Positions 28,525 through 37,472 of a stretch of 64,000 nucleotides of DNA are shown piece by piece (the stretch's first letter is position 1; the number at the start of each line of letters is the position of its first letter). This stretch comes from Bauldia litoralis. GTDB taxonomy: Bacteria; Pseudomonadota; Alphaproteobacteria; Rhizobiales; Kaistiaceae. The translations under genes were made by a program, and so were the position numbers. A model generated the notes under the pieces. The model made no database searches. It was not told the origin of the DNA and was given only the letters and a program-made list of their open reading frames with translations. The DNA lies in NCBI RefSeq assembly GCF_900104485.1, contig NZ_FMXQ01000003.1:372001-436000 (forward strand), read 5' to 3'.

Positions 28525-29628
28525 TCAGGCTTTGGCTGCCTGCCGCACCGCCGCGATCTCGCCACGCATCTTCTCGGCCTCCGTCGGCTCCAGCGCGCCA
28601 AAGGCGAAGGTGGTGTGAAATTCGGCGTCCGGTTCCAGCGTCAGGACGTTGCCCTTGGCCTTCTCCGCCACATAGCCATCCGCCCCGGCAGTCGCGGGCA
28701 GGAAGACGCCGACGGCGTCCTGGTCGCCGGTACGGGTCATCCAGCGGACCCCCTTGCCAAGTTCGCCGGGCCGGTGGCTGACGAAATCCGCCGAGCCGTC
28801 GGGGTGGGCCTGCATGCTGTGCGCCCAGCCGGCCTCGTCCGACGGGTAGACCAGCGACATCACCAGTTCGGGATCGATCGGCCGGCCGGCCTTCATGGTG
28901 CGGTGGACCGCCGGATCGCGCTGCACGTCCTCCAGCAGCCGGACATGGGCTTCCTTCGGCTTGAATTGCGAAGGGAGGGTCGTGCGGAAAAGGATGTGGT
29001 CGAGATCGTCGGGAACGGCATCGACCAGCGTTGCGCCGTCGACCGGGCGGAAGTTGATATGCGCCAGGTACATCAGGTCCATCGGCGTGTGCTTGAGGTT
29101 GCGGATGGTGAGGTCCATGACGACGCGGCTTGCCCCGGCCGAGAGCCGCACGGTCGGCCGGGCGATGTAATTGTGGGTGAAGGCGACCGTGTGCTGGTAG
29201 CTGCCGGTCATCGCCATATAGGCGCCGTCGTCATCCTCGCCGATCAGCAGCTCGACATCGCGGAACGGGGCGTTCGGCAATTCGCCATGGAGCGGGTGGG
29301 TGTCTTCGGGCCCCGGGTTGCCCATCGCGGTGGCGCCGCAATGCAGGAAGAAGCCGCCGTAGTTGCTCAGATAGTCGAGGGTGGCAACCGGCTCGGTGAA
29401 CATCGACCGCATGGTCAGGGTCCGCCCGTGGAAGACCGCGTCCCAGATCTGCTGCCCCTGGAACGGCAGGAGGTCGATATGGCCGACCTCGTTGGCGATG
29501 CGCAGGCCAGCGACGCCGCTGCCATAGAGGAAGGTCGAGGCGGTCATGCCGCCCGCCCGGGCAAGGACATGCTCGGCCTCGGCAAAATGCGCGGGGCGCA
29601 GGGAAATGGCGACGGTTTCACGCGACAT
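28525..29628 (-). CDS. DUF4432 (aldose 1-epimerase-like) protein
   Basis: The 367-residue protein fits the DUF4432 family, which has a galactose-mutarotase-like beta-sandwich. Visible pieces are LRIANEVGHIDLLPFQGQQIWDA, GFFLHCGATAMGNPGPED with the conserved HGELPNAPF histidine, TVAFTHNYIARPTVRL, YLAHINFRPV and a C-terminal FHTTFAFGAL. Such proteins bind and probably epimerise sugars. Its neighbour SDR suggests a small sugar-conversion pair. No signal peptide is present. The ribosome binding site before ATG 29628 is weak. Confidence 0.82.
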   Translation of the reverse strand: MSRETVAISLRPAHFAEAEHVLARAGGMTASTFLYGSGVAGLRIANEVGHIDLLPFQGQQIWDAVFHGRTLTMRSMFTEPVATLDYLSNYGGFFLHCGATAMGNPGPEDTHPLHGELPNAPFRDVELLIGEDDDGAYMAMTGSYQHTVAFTHNYIARPTVRLSAGASRVVMDLTIRNLKHTPMDLMYLAHINFRPVDGATLVDAVPDDLDHILFRTTLPSQFKPKEAHVRLLEDVQRDPAVHRTMKAGRPIDPELVMSLVYPSDEAGWAHSMQAHPDGSADFVSHRPGELGKGVRWMTRTGDQDAVGVFLPATAGADGYVAEKAKGNVLTLEPDAEFHTTFAFGALEPTEAEKMRGEIAAVRQAAKA

Positions 29629-29983
29629 GGGGTTCTCGTCCGGATTGGCTGGATGTGCCGGGGGGATCCCGCGGCACGGAAATGGGCCGGACAGTGTTGC
29701 TCAATCCCGCGCCAAAGGCCAGCGCGGCGACAGGGTCCGTACGGCCGGTTCAGGGGCGCAAGATCGCTCAGCGCGGGCCGGCCGCAACGGGGCTTCCGGG
29801 AGGTCGGGAAAATCGCTACCATCCCGGGCAGACAGAAGTGTGTCGGGACGCCCGACCAAACGTCATAAAGTGTCGCTAGGGTCCGTCGCGGCATGCGCGA
29901 CCGCGCAAGCATCTGCACACGAAAACAGTTAGACCACGCCGATCGAGCGACAATTCGGCGGCTAACGAACAGGAGAGATCGAC
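29629..29983. promoter_or_regulatory. Divergent promoter region with a 15-base palindrome
   Basis: These 355 bases separate the leftward DUF4432 gene from the rightward PotD-type gene and contain no convincing coding sequence. GTCGGGACGCCCGAC at 29842-29856 is a perfect inverted repeat (six-base arms, three-base centre), a candidate operator or short hairpin. CAGGAGAG precedes the ATG at 29984. I could not fix a promoter. Confidence 0.45.
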
Positions 29984-31057
29984 ATGAAACGGACACGCTC
30001 CAGCTTCCTTGCGACGGTCACCGCCGCATCGGCCTTGTTGATTGCGCTTGGCGGCGCCCAGGCCGAGGAATTGCGGCTTCTGACCTGGGGCGGCTACGCG
30101 CCCGACGACGTTGTGGCGATGTTCGAGGAAGAGACCGGAATCGATGTCCAGGTCACGCTGTCGAACAACGAAGAGATGATCGCCAAGCTGCGGGCAACCG
30201 ATGGCGGCGGCTTCGATCTCGCCCAGCCGAGCCAGGACCGGATCGCCGGCGCCCAGGAAGAATACGGCATCTACAAGCCGATGGACGTCTCCAAGATCAA
30301 CGGCGACCTGTTCATCGCCTCGATGCTGGAAGGCACCAAGAAGAACACCGCCTATGACGGCGAGGTCTATGGCGTGCCGCATGTCTGGGGCACCAGCGGG
30401 CTGGTGGTGGACACCAAGAAAGCACCCGAGGTGAAGGACTATGTCGACCTGTGCAGCGACGCGGTCGCCGGCAAGGTCTCCTACCGGCTGAAGCGGCCGA
30501 CGCTGATCGGCTTCGCCTTCTCGATGGGGATGGATCCCTTCGCCGCCTATGGCGATACGGCCGCCTACCAGACGATGATGGAAAAGGTCGGCGAGAAGCT
30601 GATCGAGTGCAAGCCCAACGTGAAGGCCTACTGGACCGGTGGCGACGCGCTGATCAACCTGCTGCGCTCCGGCGAGGTCGTTGCGGCGATGGCCTGGGAC
30701 ACCGGCGGCTGGAAGCTCAACGAAGAGAATCCCGACATCACCTTCGTCGCCCCGGCTTCGGGTGCGCTCGGTTGGATCGATACCTTCGTCCTGCCGGCCA
30801 AGACCCAGAACGAAGAGGCCGCCTACAAGTGGATCAACTTCGTCATGCAGCCGGAGATCGCCGCCAAGATCACCGCCTCGGCCGGCAACTTCACCGCCTC
30901 CAAGGGTGCTGACGCCTTTGCCGAGGAAGCGCTGAAGACGCGGTTCCAGGGCAGCTTCCCGCAGGAAGCCATCGACAACATCAAGTGGTATCCGCCGGTT
31001 CCGGCCGGCCTCGAGGACATCGAGGGCAAGATCCTCGATCGCGTCCAGGCCTCGTAA
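29984..31057 (+). CDS. PotD/PotF-type ABC transporter substrate-binding protein
   Basis: The 357-residue periplasmic protein has a signal peptide to about residue 27 (GGAQAEE) and the spermidine/putrescine-binding-protein layout: LRLLTWGGYAPDDVVAMFEEETG, NEEMIAKLRATDGGGFDLAQPS, YGVPHVWGTSGLVVDTKK, and WDTGGWKLNEENPDI. It captures a small, probably nitrogen-containing solute for the downstream PotABC-type complex. The ligand is not certain; family members bind polyamines, but many bind other amines or amino compounds. It is followed by a strong hairpin before the ATPase gene. Confidence 0.92.
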   Translation: MKRTRSSFLATVTAASALLIALGGAQAEELRLLTWGGYAPDDVVAMFEEETGIDVQVTLSNNEEMIAKLRATDGGGFDLAQPSQDRIAGAQEEYGIYKPMDVSKINGDLFIASMLEGTKKNTAYDGEVYGVPHVWGTSGLVVDTKKAPEVKDYVDLCSDAVAGKVSYRLKRPTLIGFAFSMGMDPFAAYGDTAAYQTMMEKVGEKLIECKPNVKAYWTGGDALINLLRSGEVVAAMAWDTGGWKLNEENPDITFVAPASGALGWIDTFVLPAKTQNEEAAYKWINFVMQPEIAAKITASAGNFTASKGADAFAEEALKTRFQGSFPQEAIDNIKWYPPVPAGLEDIEGKILDRVQAS

Positions 31058-31075
31058 GCGGCTGACAGACACGAC

Positions 31076-31108
31076 TGCGCCCGGCACGCCAGACGGCGGC
31101 CGGGCGCA
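31076..31108 (+). terminator. GC hairpin between PotD-type and PotA-type genes
   Basis: TGCGCCCGGC at 31076-31085 pairs perfectly with GCCGGGCGCA at 31099-31108 around a 13-base loop, followed by TCTCCTTTTCC. It may act as a partial terminator or protect the binding-protein message. Confidence 0.6.
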
Positions 31109-31138
31109 TCTCCTTTTCCAGCGACACCCGGTCCCGCG

Positions 31139-32248
31139 ATGACGCCTGAATCCCCGGTGGCCTACGATCTCGAGTGCCGGTCGCTGACCAAGTCCTTTGA
31201 CGATTTCGTCGCCGTGCAGAGTATCGACCTGGCCATTCCCGCCGGGTCCTTCTTCTCGATCCTCGGACCGTCCGGCTGCGGCAAGACCACCCTGCTCAGG
31301 ATGATGGCCGGCTTCGTCCGGCCGACCTCCGGCGACATCCTCATTAAAGGACGCTCGGTGCTCGACGTGCCGCCCAACAAGCGGCCGGTGAACATGGTGT
31401 TCCAGCACCTGGCGCTGTTCCCGATGATGTCGGTGGCCGAGAATATCGGCTACGGGTTGCGGCGGCGCGGCGTGCCGCGCGAGGACATCGCCAGGCGCGT
31501 TGAGGAGGCGCTGGTGCGCGTCGGCCTGCCGGGCTCAGGCGGCAAGCGGATCTCCCAGATATCCGGCGGCCAGAAGCAGCGCGTCGCCATCGCCCGCTGC
31601 CTCGTTCTCGATCCGGATGTGCTGCTGCTCGACGAGCCGCTGGGCGCGCTCGACCTCAAGCTGCGCGAGCACATGAAGGTGGAGCTCAAGAAGCTCCAGC
31701 ACGAATTCGGCACGACCTTTGTCTACATCACCCACGACCAGTCCGAGGCGCTGGTCATGTCGGATCGCGTGGCGGTGATGAATGCCGGGCGGTTCGAGCA
31801 GGTCGGCACGGCGCAGGATCTCTACTACCGGCCGGCGACGGCCTTCGTCGCGGCCTTTGTCGGCGAGAGCAACAAGTGGCGCGGCAAGGTCGAGACCGCC
31901 GATGCCGGTCGGTTGACGGTGCTGACCGAGGACGGGGTGCGGATTGCCGGCAGCGGCGAGGCAGCTCTCGCAGCGGGCGCGACGGTCGACGTCTTCGTTC
32001 GCCCCGAGGCGGTCGCCCTGTCGCGCGACGCGGCGGGGATCGCGTCCATGGCCAACCGGATGGACGGCGCGGTGGCGAGCGTGCTGTTCAACGGCGCGGC
32101 GAGCCGCGTCCTGATCAAGGCCGGGGCGGCCCAGGCCGAGATCGACGTGGCGCTGCCGCAGACCGGCGAGTTCAACGACCTTGCGCCCGGCCAGCCGATC
32201 CATTTCGGCTGGAGCGACGCGCAGACCACCTGCTTCCGGGCGGGCTGA
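31139..32248 (+). CDS. PotA-type ABC transporter ATPase
   Basis: The 369-residue ATPase has Walker [11 protein letters not shown]-loop VFQHLALFP, signature ISGGQKQRV, Walker B LLLDEPLGALD, the switch THDQSEAL and a C-terminal TOBE domain of about 110 residues. This domain order is that of PotA/FbpC-type importers. The Q-loop followed by HLALFP is characteristic of the polyamine/thiamine/iron group. It lies 81 bases after the binding-protein gene and 4 bases before permease one. Confidence 0.94.
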   Translation: MTPESPVAYDLECRSLTKSFDDFVAVQSIDLAIPAGSFFSILGPSGCGKTTLLRMMAGFVRPTSGDILIKGRSVLDVPPNKRPVNMVFQHLALFPMMSVAENIGYGLRRRGVPREDIARRVEEALVRVGLPGSGGKRISQISGGQKQRVAIARCLVLDPDVLLLDEPLGALDLKLREHMKVELKKLQHEFGTTFVYITHDQSEALVMSDRVAVMNAGRFEQVGTAQDLYYRPATAFVAAFVGESNKWRGKVETADAGRLTVLTEDGVRIAGSGEAALAAGATVDVFVRPEAVALSRDAAGIASMANRMDGAVASVLFNGAASRVLIKAGAAQAEIDVALPQTGEFNDLAPGQPIHFGWSDAQTTCFRAG

Positions 32249-32252
32249 GACG

Positions 32253-33110
32253 ATGTCGCGCCGCCTCGGCTTCTACCTCCTGCTGGCGCCGCTGGTGGTG
32301 TGGCTCGGCGCGCTGCTGATCATCCCGCATATCGAGCTGCTGCTCACCTCGCTGCAGGTCAAGGTCAAGCCGCGGGTCTACGAGTTCGGCTTCGGCAATT
32401 ACGCCGCCTTCTTCACCGAGCCGCTCTACTGGAACACCTTCGCCCGCACCGCGCTGATGTCGATCGCCGCGACGGCGCTGACGCTGATCGTCGGCTTTCC
32501 GATCTCCTATTACATCGCCAAGCTGGCGCGCGGCCGGTCGCGGGCCATCCTCTTCGTCCTCTGCCTGTTGCCCTTCTGGGTGTCGGAGCTGGTCCGGACC
32601 TTCGGCTGGATGATCCTGCTGCGGGAAACCGGCGTGGTCAGCAACACGCTGCAATGGCTCGGCCTGTCGAGCGGGCCGATCGAGTTCCTCTACAACGACG
32701 CGGCAATCATGGTCGGGCTGGTCTACACCTCGATGCTGTTCATGGTGGTGCCGCTGGTGACGACGCTCGAAAGCCTCGACGACAGCTATATCGAGGCCGG
32801 CTACGACCTCGGCGGCAACGGCTTCGCGGTGATGCGGGAGATCGTCATTCCGCATGCGATGCCGGGCATCGTCACCGGCTGCATCGTCGTCTTCATGCTG
32901 TCGCTCGGCAATTACCTGACGCCGATCCTGCTCGGCGGCAAGGACAGCCTGTGGTTCACCGAGCAGATCTATGCGCAGTTCATCACCCGCTTCAACTGGG
33001 AGCAGGGCTCGGCCTTCGGCTTCCTGCTGCTCGTCCTGTCGTCGCTGATCGTCTGGGCCGGGCTCAAGCTGACCGGCCAGACACTCGGCCAGACCGTCGG
33101 GCGGGGATAG
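32253..33110 (+). CDS. PotB-type ABC transporter permease
   Basis: The 285-residue permease has six hydrophobic segments beginning with RLGFYLLLAPLVVWLGALLI. The cytoplasmic coupling-loop (EAA) motif is YIEAGYDLGGNGFAVMREIVIPHAMPGIV. ATG 32253 follows the ATPase stop by four bases. It forms the channel with the PotC-type protein encoded next. Confidence 0.93.
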   Translation: MSRRLGFYLLLAPLVVWLGALLIIPHIELLLTSLQVKVKPRVYEFGFGNYAAFFTEPLYWNTFARTALMSIAATALTLIVGFPISYYIAKLARGRSRAILFVLCLLPFWVSELVRTFGWMILLRETGVVSNTLQWLGLSSGPIEFLYNDAAIMVGLVYTSMLFMVVPLVTTLESLDDSYIEAGYDLGGNGFAVMREIVIPHAMPGIVTGCIVVFMLSLGNYLTPILLGGKDSLWFTEQIYAQFITRFNWEQGSAFGFLLLVLSSLIVWAGLKLTGQTLGQTVGRG

Positions 33111-33116
33111 GGCGCG

Positions 33117-33974
33117 ATGATCCCCTCCATTCCCCAGAACCCGTTCCTCCGCAACGCCTACCGGGCCTATGTCGGGCTGTTCTTCATCTACCTCGCAGCG
33201 CCGCTGATTGTCGTCTCGGTCTTCGCCTTCAACGACTCGCTGTTTCCGTCGCTGCCGTGGAAGGGCTTCACCTGGGACTGGTTCTTCGGCGATACCGACC
33301 CGCGGATCGGGCTGTTCCACGACAGGTCGCTCCTCAACGCGATCGGCGTGTCGGTCTTTGTCGCCTTTTCGGTGACGATCCTGTCGGTGGCGGTCGGCAC
33401 GACAAATGCCTTCCTGTTCGAGCGCGAGAAATTCCGCTTCCGGAACTTCGCCTATGTGCTGATGCTGACGCCGCTGGTCGTGCCGGGCATAATCCTAGGC
33501 ATCTCGATCCTGATCATGACCAATGGCGTCGCCAACCGCGCCTACGATGCCTTCGGCGTCGAGGTCGACCTGTTGCGGCCGGGGTTGCCGCTGGTGGTGC
33601 TCGGCCAGTTCTCCTTCATCGCGACGATCACCACGCTGGTCATCTCGGCGCGGCTGCGCAAGTTCGATGTCGAGCTCGAGGAGGCGGCGCTCAATCTCGG
33701 CGCGACACGCTGGGTCGCGGTGCGGACGATCACGCTGCCCTATCTAGCCCCGGCGATGATCGGCGCCGGCATCGTCGCATTCCTGATGAGCTTCGAGAAT
33801 TTCAACACGACGCTGATGCTGGTCGGGTCGGATGCGCCGCTGACGATCGCGCTGTTCGACCGGCTTAAGGAAGGCTCGACGCCGGTGCTTAACGCAATCT
33901 CGCTGATGCTGATGATCGTCTCGGCATTGCTGGCGCTCGGCGCGATCAGCCTGCAGCGGGGCAAGTCCGCCTAG
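33117..33974 (+). CDS. PotC-type ABC transporter permease
   Basis: The 285-residue second permease has a first span FFIYLAAPLIVVSVFAFN and the EAA coupling loop EEAALNLGATRWVAVRTITLPYLAPAMI, typical of PotC. It starts 6 bases after the PotB-type gene and completes the DABC order of this operon. The next gene lies on the opposite strand, 10 bases away. Confidence 0.93.
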   Translation: MIPSIPQNPFLRNAYRAYVGLFFIYLAAPLIVVSVFAFNDSLFPSLPWKGFTWDWFFGDTDPRIGLFHDRSLLNAIGVSVFVAFSVTILSVAVGTTNAFLFEREKFRFRNFAYVLMLTPLVVPGIILGISILIMTNGVANRAYDAFGVEVDLLRPGLPLVVLGQFSFIATITTLVISARLRKFDVELEEAALNLGATRWVAVRTITLPYLAPAMIGAGIVAFLMSFENFNTTLMLVGSDAPLTIALFDRLKEGSTPVLNAISLMLMIVSALLALGAISLQRGKSA

Positions 33975-33984
33975 CGCGGCGCGC

Positions 33985-34884
33985 TCAGGCCTCGTTGCGC
34001 TCGAACGCCGAATGGGCGCGGGCGAAGCGATCCATGTAGTCGACCGTGTAGGCAGCGTAGTCGAAGTCGATGGTCGAGTAGAGTTCCGACACCATGCTCC
34101 ACATCGCCTCGCGCAGCAGCGAGGCGCATTTCATCGCCCGGTAGCTTCGCCAGAGATGGTCGTCCGGCTTGCGGCCGAAATAGGTGGCCAGCATCCAGTC
34201 TTCCTGCGCGTCGTCGAGTTCGTTGTTGGCGGCAAGGTTGGCGAGGTCGAAGAGCGGCGAGTTGAAGCCGCCATAGTCCCAGTCGATCAGCCAGATGCGC
34301 TCGCCGTCATCGACGAAGTTGCCGGGCAGGAGGTCGTTGTGCCCGAAGACAAGGTCGATCGGCCCGACGGCGAATTCGAGCGCCGTGGCGACGTCCAGCA
34401 TCTCGGCCAGGCGGGGCGCGTAGCGGCTGCCGTCGTCTTCCAGCGTATGGGCATAATCGCGGATCGCGTGGAAGACCGAGAAGGCCAGCAGCGGGCCGCG
34501 CAGGTAGCGCGGCATGTCGAGATGGACGCGCTTGATCAGCGCCAGGATGCGGCGGAGACGGGCCGTTTCGCGAACATCGGCGGCCGTGCAGGTATGCCCG
34601 TCGATGAAGTGCATCACGAGGATGCCGGGCTCGGTATAGACCACGGCGGGCGAAATCCCGGCCGCATGGGCCGCCTTGTTCGCCGCCCGCTCGTTGAAGC
34701 GCATGATCTGGTGGACGGGCATGTCGTCGCCGACCCGCACGACATAGCGCTCGCCGGCGTCCTCGACGACGAAATTGACGTTGGTGATGCCGCCCTCCAG
34801 GCGAACCGGCTCAACCGGCCCCTTCCAGATGGAGAGCCCGGCGGCCCGCGCCTTCGACAGCGTGTCTCGATCGTCTGGTTTCAT
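33985..34884 (-). CDS. Choline/ethanolamine kinase-like phosphotransferase (APH fold)
   Basis: The 299-residue protein has the protein-kinase-like APH/choline kinase fold. GGITNVNFVVED forms the nucleotide loop and YVVRVGDD the phosphate-anchoring strand. FGHNDLLPGNFV is the catalytic loop (Asp in HND, Asn in GNF), and LIDWDYGGFNSPLFDLAN holds the metal-binding aspartate. These segments match choline/ethanolamine kinases better than antibiotic kinases. I chose ATG 34884 (GAGGG about 10 bases upstream); a frame to 34923 adds only 13 residues. It converges with the PotDABC operon, so the imported compound might be an amino alcohol that this enzyme phosphorylates; that link is inference. Confidence 0.86.
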   Translation of the reverse strand: MKPDDRDTLSKARAAGLSIWKGPVEPVRLEGGITNVNFVVEDAGERYVVRVGDDMPVHQIMRFNERAANKAAHAAGISPAVVYTEPGILVMHFIDGHTCTAADVRETARLRRILALIKRVHLDMPRYLRGPLLAFSVFHAIRDYAHTLEDDGSRYAPRLAEMLDVATALEFAVGPIDLVFGHNDLLPGNFVDDGERIWLIDWDYGGFNSPLFDLANLAANNELDDAQEDWMLATYFGRKPDDHLWRSYRAMKCASLLREAMWSMVSELYSTIDFDYAAYTVDYMDRFARAHSAFERNEA

Positions 34885-35096
34885 GCGAATGCCGCCCTCG
34901 GGAGAGAATTGACCCTTTCGCACCGCGCCTTGTCAACGCGGAATGAGGCATACGAGCCCGCTTGACGACGACGGGCCGCGATCCGCTCAATGGGGCTTTT
35001 CAGCGATCGCGCTTGTCGATACCGGAGTATGGTGTCGACCGGCCGGTCGGGACGATCCGGTTTCGCAGGGCGGCAGAATCAGAAGGGCAATCGCGG

Positions 35097-35954
35097 ATGT
35101 CGGCACTGGCAGATTCGCACTTTCATCTCTTCGGGCGTGGGTTTCCCGGAAGCGATGGCCAGCCGGTGCTCGGCGCGCGGTCGGAAGTCGAGACCTACGA
35201 GGCCTACCGGCGCGACCATGCGATCGTCGGTGGACTGGTGATCGGCTACGAAGGCGGCGGCATCGATCCCGACAACAACCGGTATATCCGTGCGCTGGCC
35301 AGAAGCCGCCCGTGGATGGCGACGCTCGCCTATGTCGACATCAACGATGGCGCGACCTCCGAAAATGTGCGGCATCTGCTCGGCGAGGGACATCTCGGCA
35401 TCGTCGGCTATGCGCCGGACCGTCAGGCGGCCGAGACGATCGCGGCGTGGCCCGAGGCGACGTGGCGGATCCTCGACGACCGGGGCGCGATCATCTCCAT
35501 CAACGCGACGCCCGAAGCGATGCCGGCCCTGGCCGGTGTCGTGTCGCGATACGCTCGTTGCCGTTTCCTCTTCGCCCATGTCGGCCTGCCGGGACGGTAT
35601 GCGGAAACGCCAGGCGCGGCCGAAGCGGAAGCCCGCATTTCCGGGCTTCTTGGCATGGCGGACGCGGGCAATGTCTTGGTCAAGATCTCGGGGCTCTACG
35701 CGATCAGCGATCCGGCCTCCGCCCATCCGCACGAGGCGGCAGCGCCGTTCGTCAAGGCGGTCCTCGACCGGTTCGGGCCGGAACGCTGCTTGTGGGCCTC
35801 CGACTTCAGTCCGGCGCTGGAGTTCCTGCCCTTTGAGCAGACCGTCGACAATCCCTGGCTCGACGACCTGGCGCCGGAAGACCGCGACCGGGTTATGGGC
35901 GGCAACCTCCTTGCCTTGCTGCGCGGTCGTGGCTGGACGGGCGCGGCCGGCTGA
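35097..35954 (+). CDS. Amidohydrolase-2 family metal-dependent hydrolase
   Basis: The 285-residue protein is a TIM-barrel amidohydrolase of the PF04909 type. ADSHFHLFG supplies the HxH metal motif at the N-terminus, FLFAHVGLPG the middle histidine, and LWASDFSPALEF the catalytic aspartate near the end. The family includes 2-pyrone-4,6-dicarboxylate lactonases, sugar lactonases and decarboxylases. ATG 35097 opens directly into the metal motif. It is divergent from the choline-kinase-like gene and converges with the deaminase-type amidohydrolase. No specific substrate can be named. Confidence 0.85.
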   Translation: MSALADSHFHLFGRGFPGSDGQPVLGARSEVETYEAYRRDHAIVGGLVIGYEGGGIDPDNNRYIRALARSRPWMATLAYVDINDGATSENVRHLLGEGHLGIVGYAPDRQAAETIAAWPEATWRILDDRGAIISINATPEAMPALAGVVSRYARCRFLFAHVGLPGRYAETPGAAEAEARISGLLGMADAGNVLVKISGLYAISDPASAHPHEAAAPFVKAVLDRFGPERCLWASDFSPALEFLPFEQTVDNPWLDDLAPEDRDRVMGGNLLALLRGRGWTGAAG

Positions 35955-35981
35955 AGCCTGCCCGCGGCCGGGCAGACCGAT

Positions 35982-37472
35982 CTAGCGGGTGCCGCGCGGC
36001 AAACGGTTGGGTTCGATGGTCTTGCCCATGCGGCCGATCAGCGCCAGCGACGCTTCGTTGATCTCGGCGAGAATCTCCGGCTCGTCGAGGTCGACGAACC
36101 GGCCGTCCTCCAGCACAACCCTGCCATCGACGATCACCGTGTGGACCGACTTTGACCGCGACGAATAGAACAGGTTGCGGATCATGTTGGTGGTCGGGAT
36201 CATCTCCGGCCGATCGAGCGTGTGAATGACGATATCGGCGCGCTTGCCGACCTCGATCGAGCCGATCCGGTCCTCCATGCCGCAGGCATGGGCGCCGGCC
36301 CGCGTTGCCATGGCCAATCCGTCCTCGGCGATCAGGTAGCCGCGATCGCCATGGGAATCGCGCGCCGAGAGCACGGCGAGACTGGCCTGGCGCCAGATAT
36401 CGAAGTCGTTCGACCAGTTGGCCGAATCCGAGCCAAGCGCGATGTTGGCGCCGCGCCGCCAGAGTTCGGCGTGACGGCCGTGGATGCTGCCGCCATGGCC
36501 CCACATCATCGACGCGGCCGGCGCCCAGGCGAGGCTCGGCCCGGTTTCGAGGATCGCCTCGCATTCCGCGTCGGTCAGGTGGTTGGCATGGCCGAAAACG
36601 ACGTTGCGGTCGAGGAAGCCGATCTCCTTGAGGTGAACCAGCGGGTCGACCCCGCCGTAGCGCTGGCGATCGGCCTCGGTATCGGCCGGGCTGTAGGACT
36701 GGTGGAGGTTGAGGACGACGCCAGCGGCATCGGCCTTTTCCTTGGCCACCATCATCAGACGCTCACTGGCGGTGCCGAGGCCGAGGATAACGACGTGACC
36801 GGTGACCAGTGCGTCGGGATCGTCATTGCGATGCAGCTCGCCGCCCATCCGGGACACCGCCTCGTCATATGTCCGTGGCGCCCGGGACAGCGTCGGGCGG
36901 GCCTTCGCCGCCGCGTCGCAGCCGGCGCAACCGGTTTCCAGCATGCCCTGTGACATGCCTTGCGGCTGGTCCCAGATGAAGGCATCCCCGATCACCGCCC
37001 GGATGCCGACACGCTCCGCCGCGCGGGCCGCGGCCGACGGCTCGAGCACGGTTCCCGCCTCGAGGAAACACGTCGTGCCGTTGCGGATCATCTCCATCGA
37101 GGCGAGCACGACGGCGAGATACTCCTCCTCGTCATTGACCGTGTTGAAGAAGACGCTCTCGAAACTGTTGAAGGCGTCGACCTCGGCAAGCTGGTCGGGC
37201 ATGGCGCCGCGAAACGACTGGAAGGACGCGTGCATGTGGCACTCGACGAAGCCCGGGTGGACCGGCGCGCGCTTCGCATCAATGACACGGTCGCCGGCAA
37301 ACCGGGCTTCAATCGCCTCGTCCGTATCGACCGCGACGATGCGGCCGCCGTCGATGGCAATCGCACCGTCCTCGATGATCCGGTCGGCGCCGTCCATGGT
37401 GATCACATAGGCGTTGCGGATCACCATCGCGACCTGCCGTGGCCGGCCAGTGCTCCGATTGTCGGTGTTCAT
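35982..37472 (-). CDS. Amidohydrolase of the ATZ/TRZ (nucleobase deaminase-like) family
   Basis: The 496-residue enzyme starts with IRNAYVITMDGADRIIEDGAI, the composite beta-sandwich of this family. The metal and active-site segments follow: FVECHMHASF (HxH), LNLHQSYSP, VFGHANHLT and LGSDSANW (Asp), then IGSIEVGKRADIVI near the C-terminus. Family members deaminate or dechlorinate purine, pyrimidine and triazine compounds. GGAAGGAG precedes ATG 37472, which overlaps the ATPase stop (ATGA). It is the last gene of a leftward importer operon, so it probably acts on what that importer brings in. Confidence 0.88.
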   Translation of the reverse strand: MNTDNRSTGRPRQVAMVIRNAYVITMDGADRIIEDGAIAIDGGRIVAVDTDEAIEARFAGDRVIDAKRAPVHPGFVECHMHASFQSFRGAMPDQLAEVDAFNSFESVFFNTVNDEEEYLAVVLASMEMIRNGTTCFLEAGTVLEPSAAARAAERVGIRAVIGDAFIWDQPQGMSQGMLETGCAGCDAAAKARPTLSRAPRTYDEAVSRMGGELHRNDDPDALVTGHVVILGLGTASERLMMVAKEKADAAGVVLNLHQSYSPADTEADRQRYGGVDPLVHLKEIGFLDRNVVFGHANHLTDAECEAILETGPSLAWAPAASMMWGHGGSIHGRHAELWRRGANIALGSDSANWSNDFDIWRQASLAVLSARDSHGDRGYLIAEDGLAMATRAGAHACGMEDRIGSIEVGKRADIVIHTLDRPEMIPTTNMIRNLFYSSRSKSVHTVIVDGRVVLEDGRFVDLDEPEILAEINEASLALIGRMGKTIEPNRLPRGTR

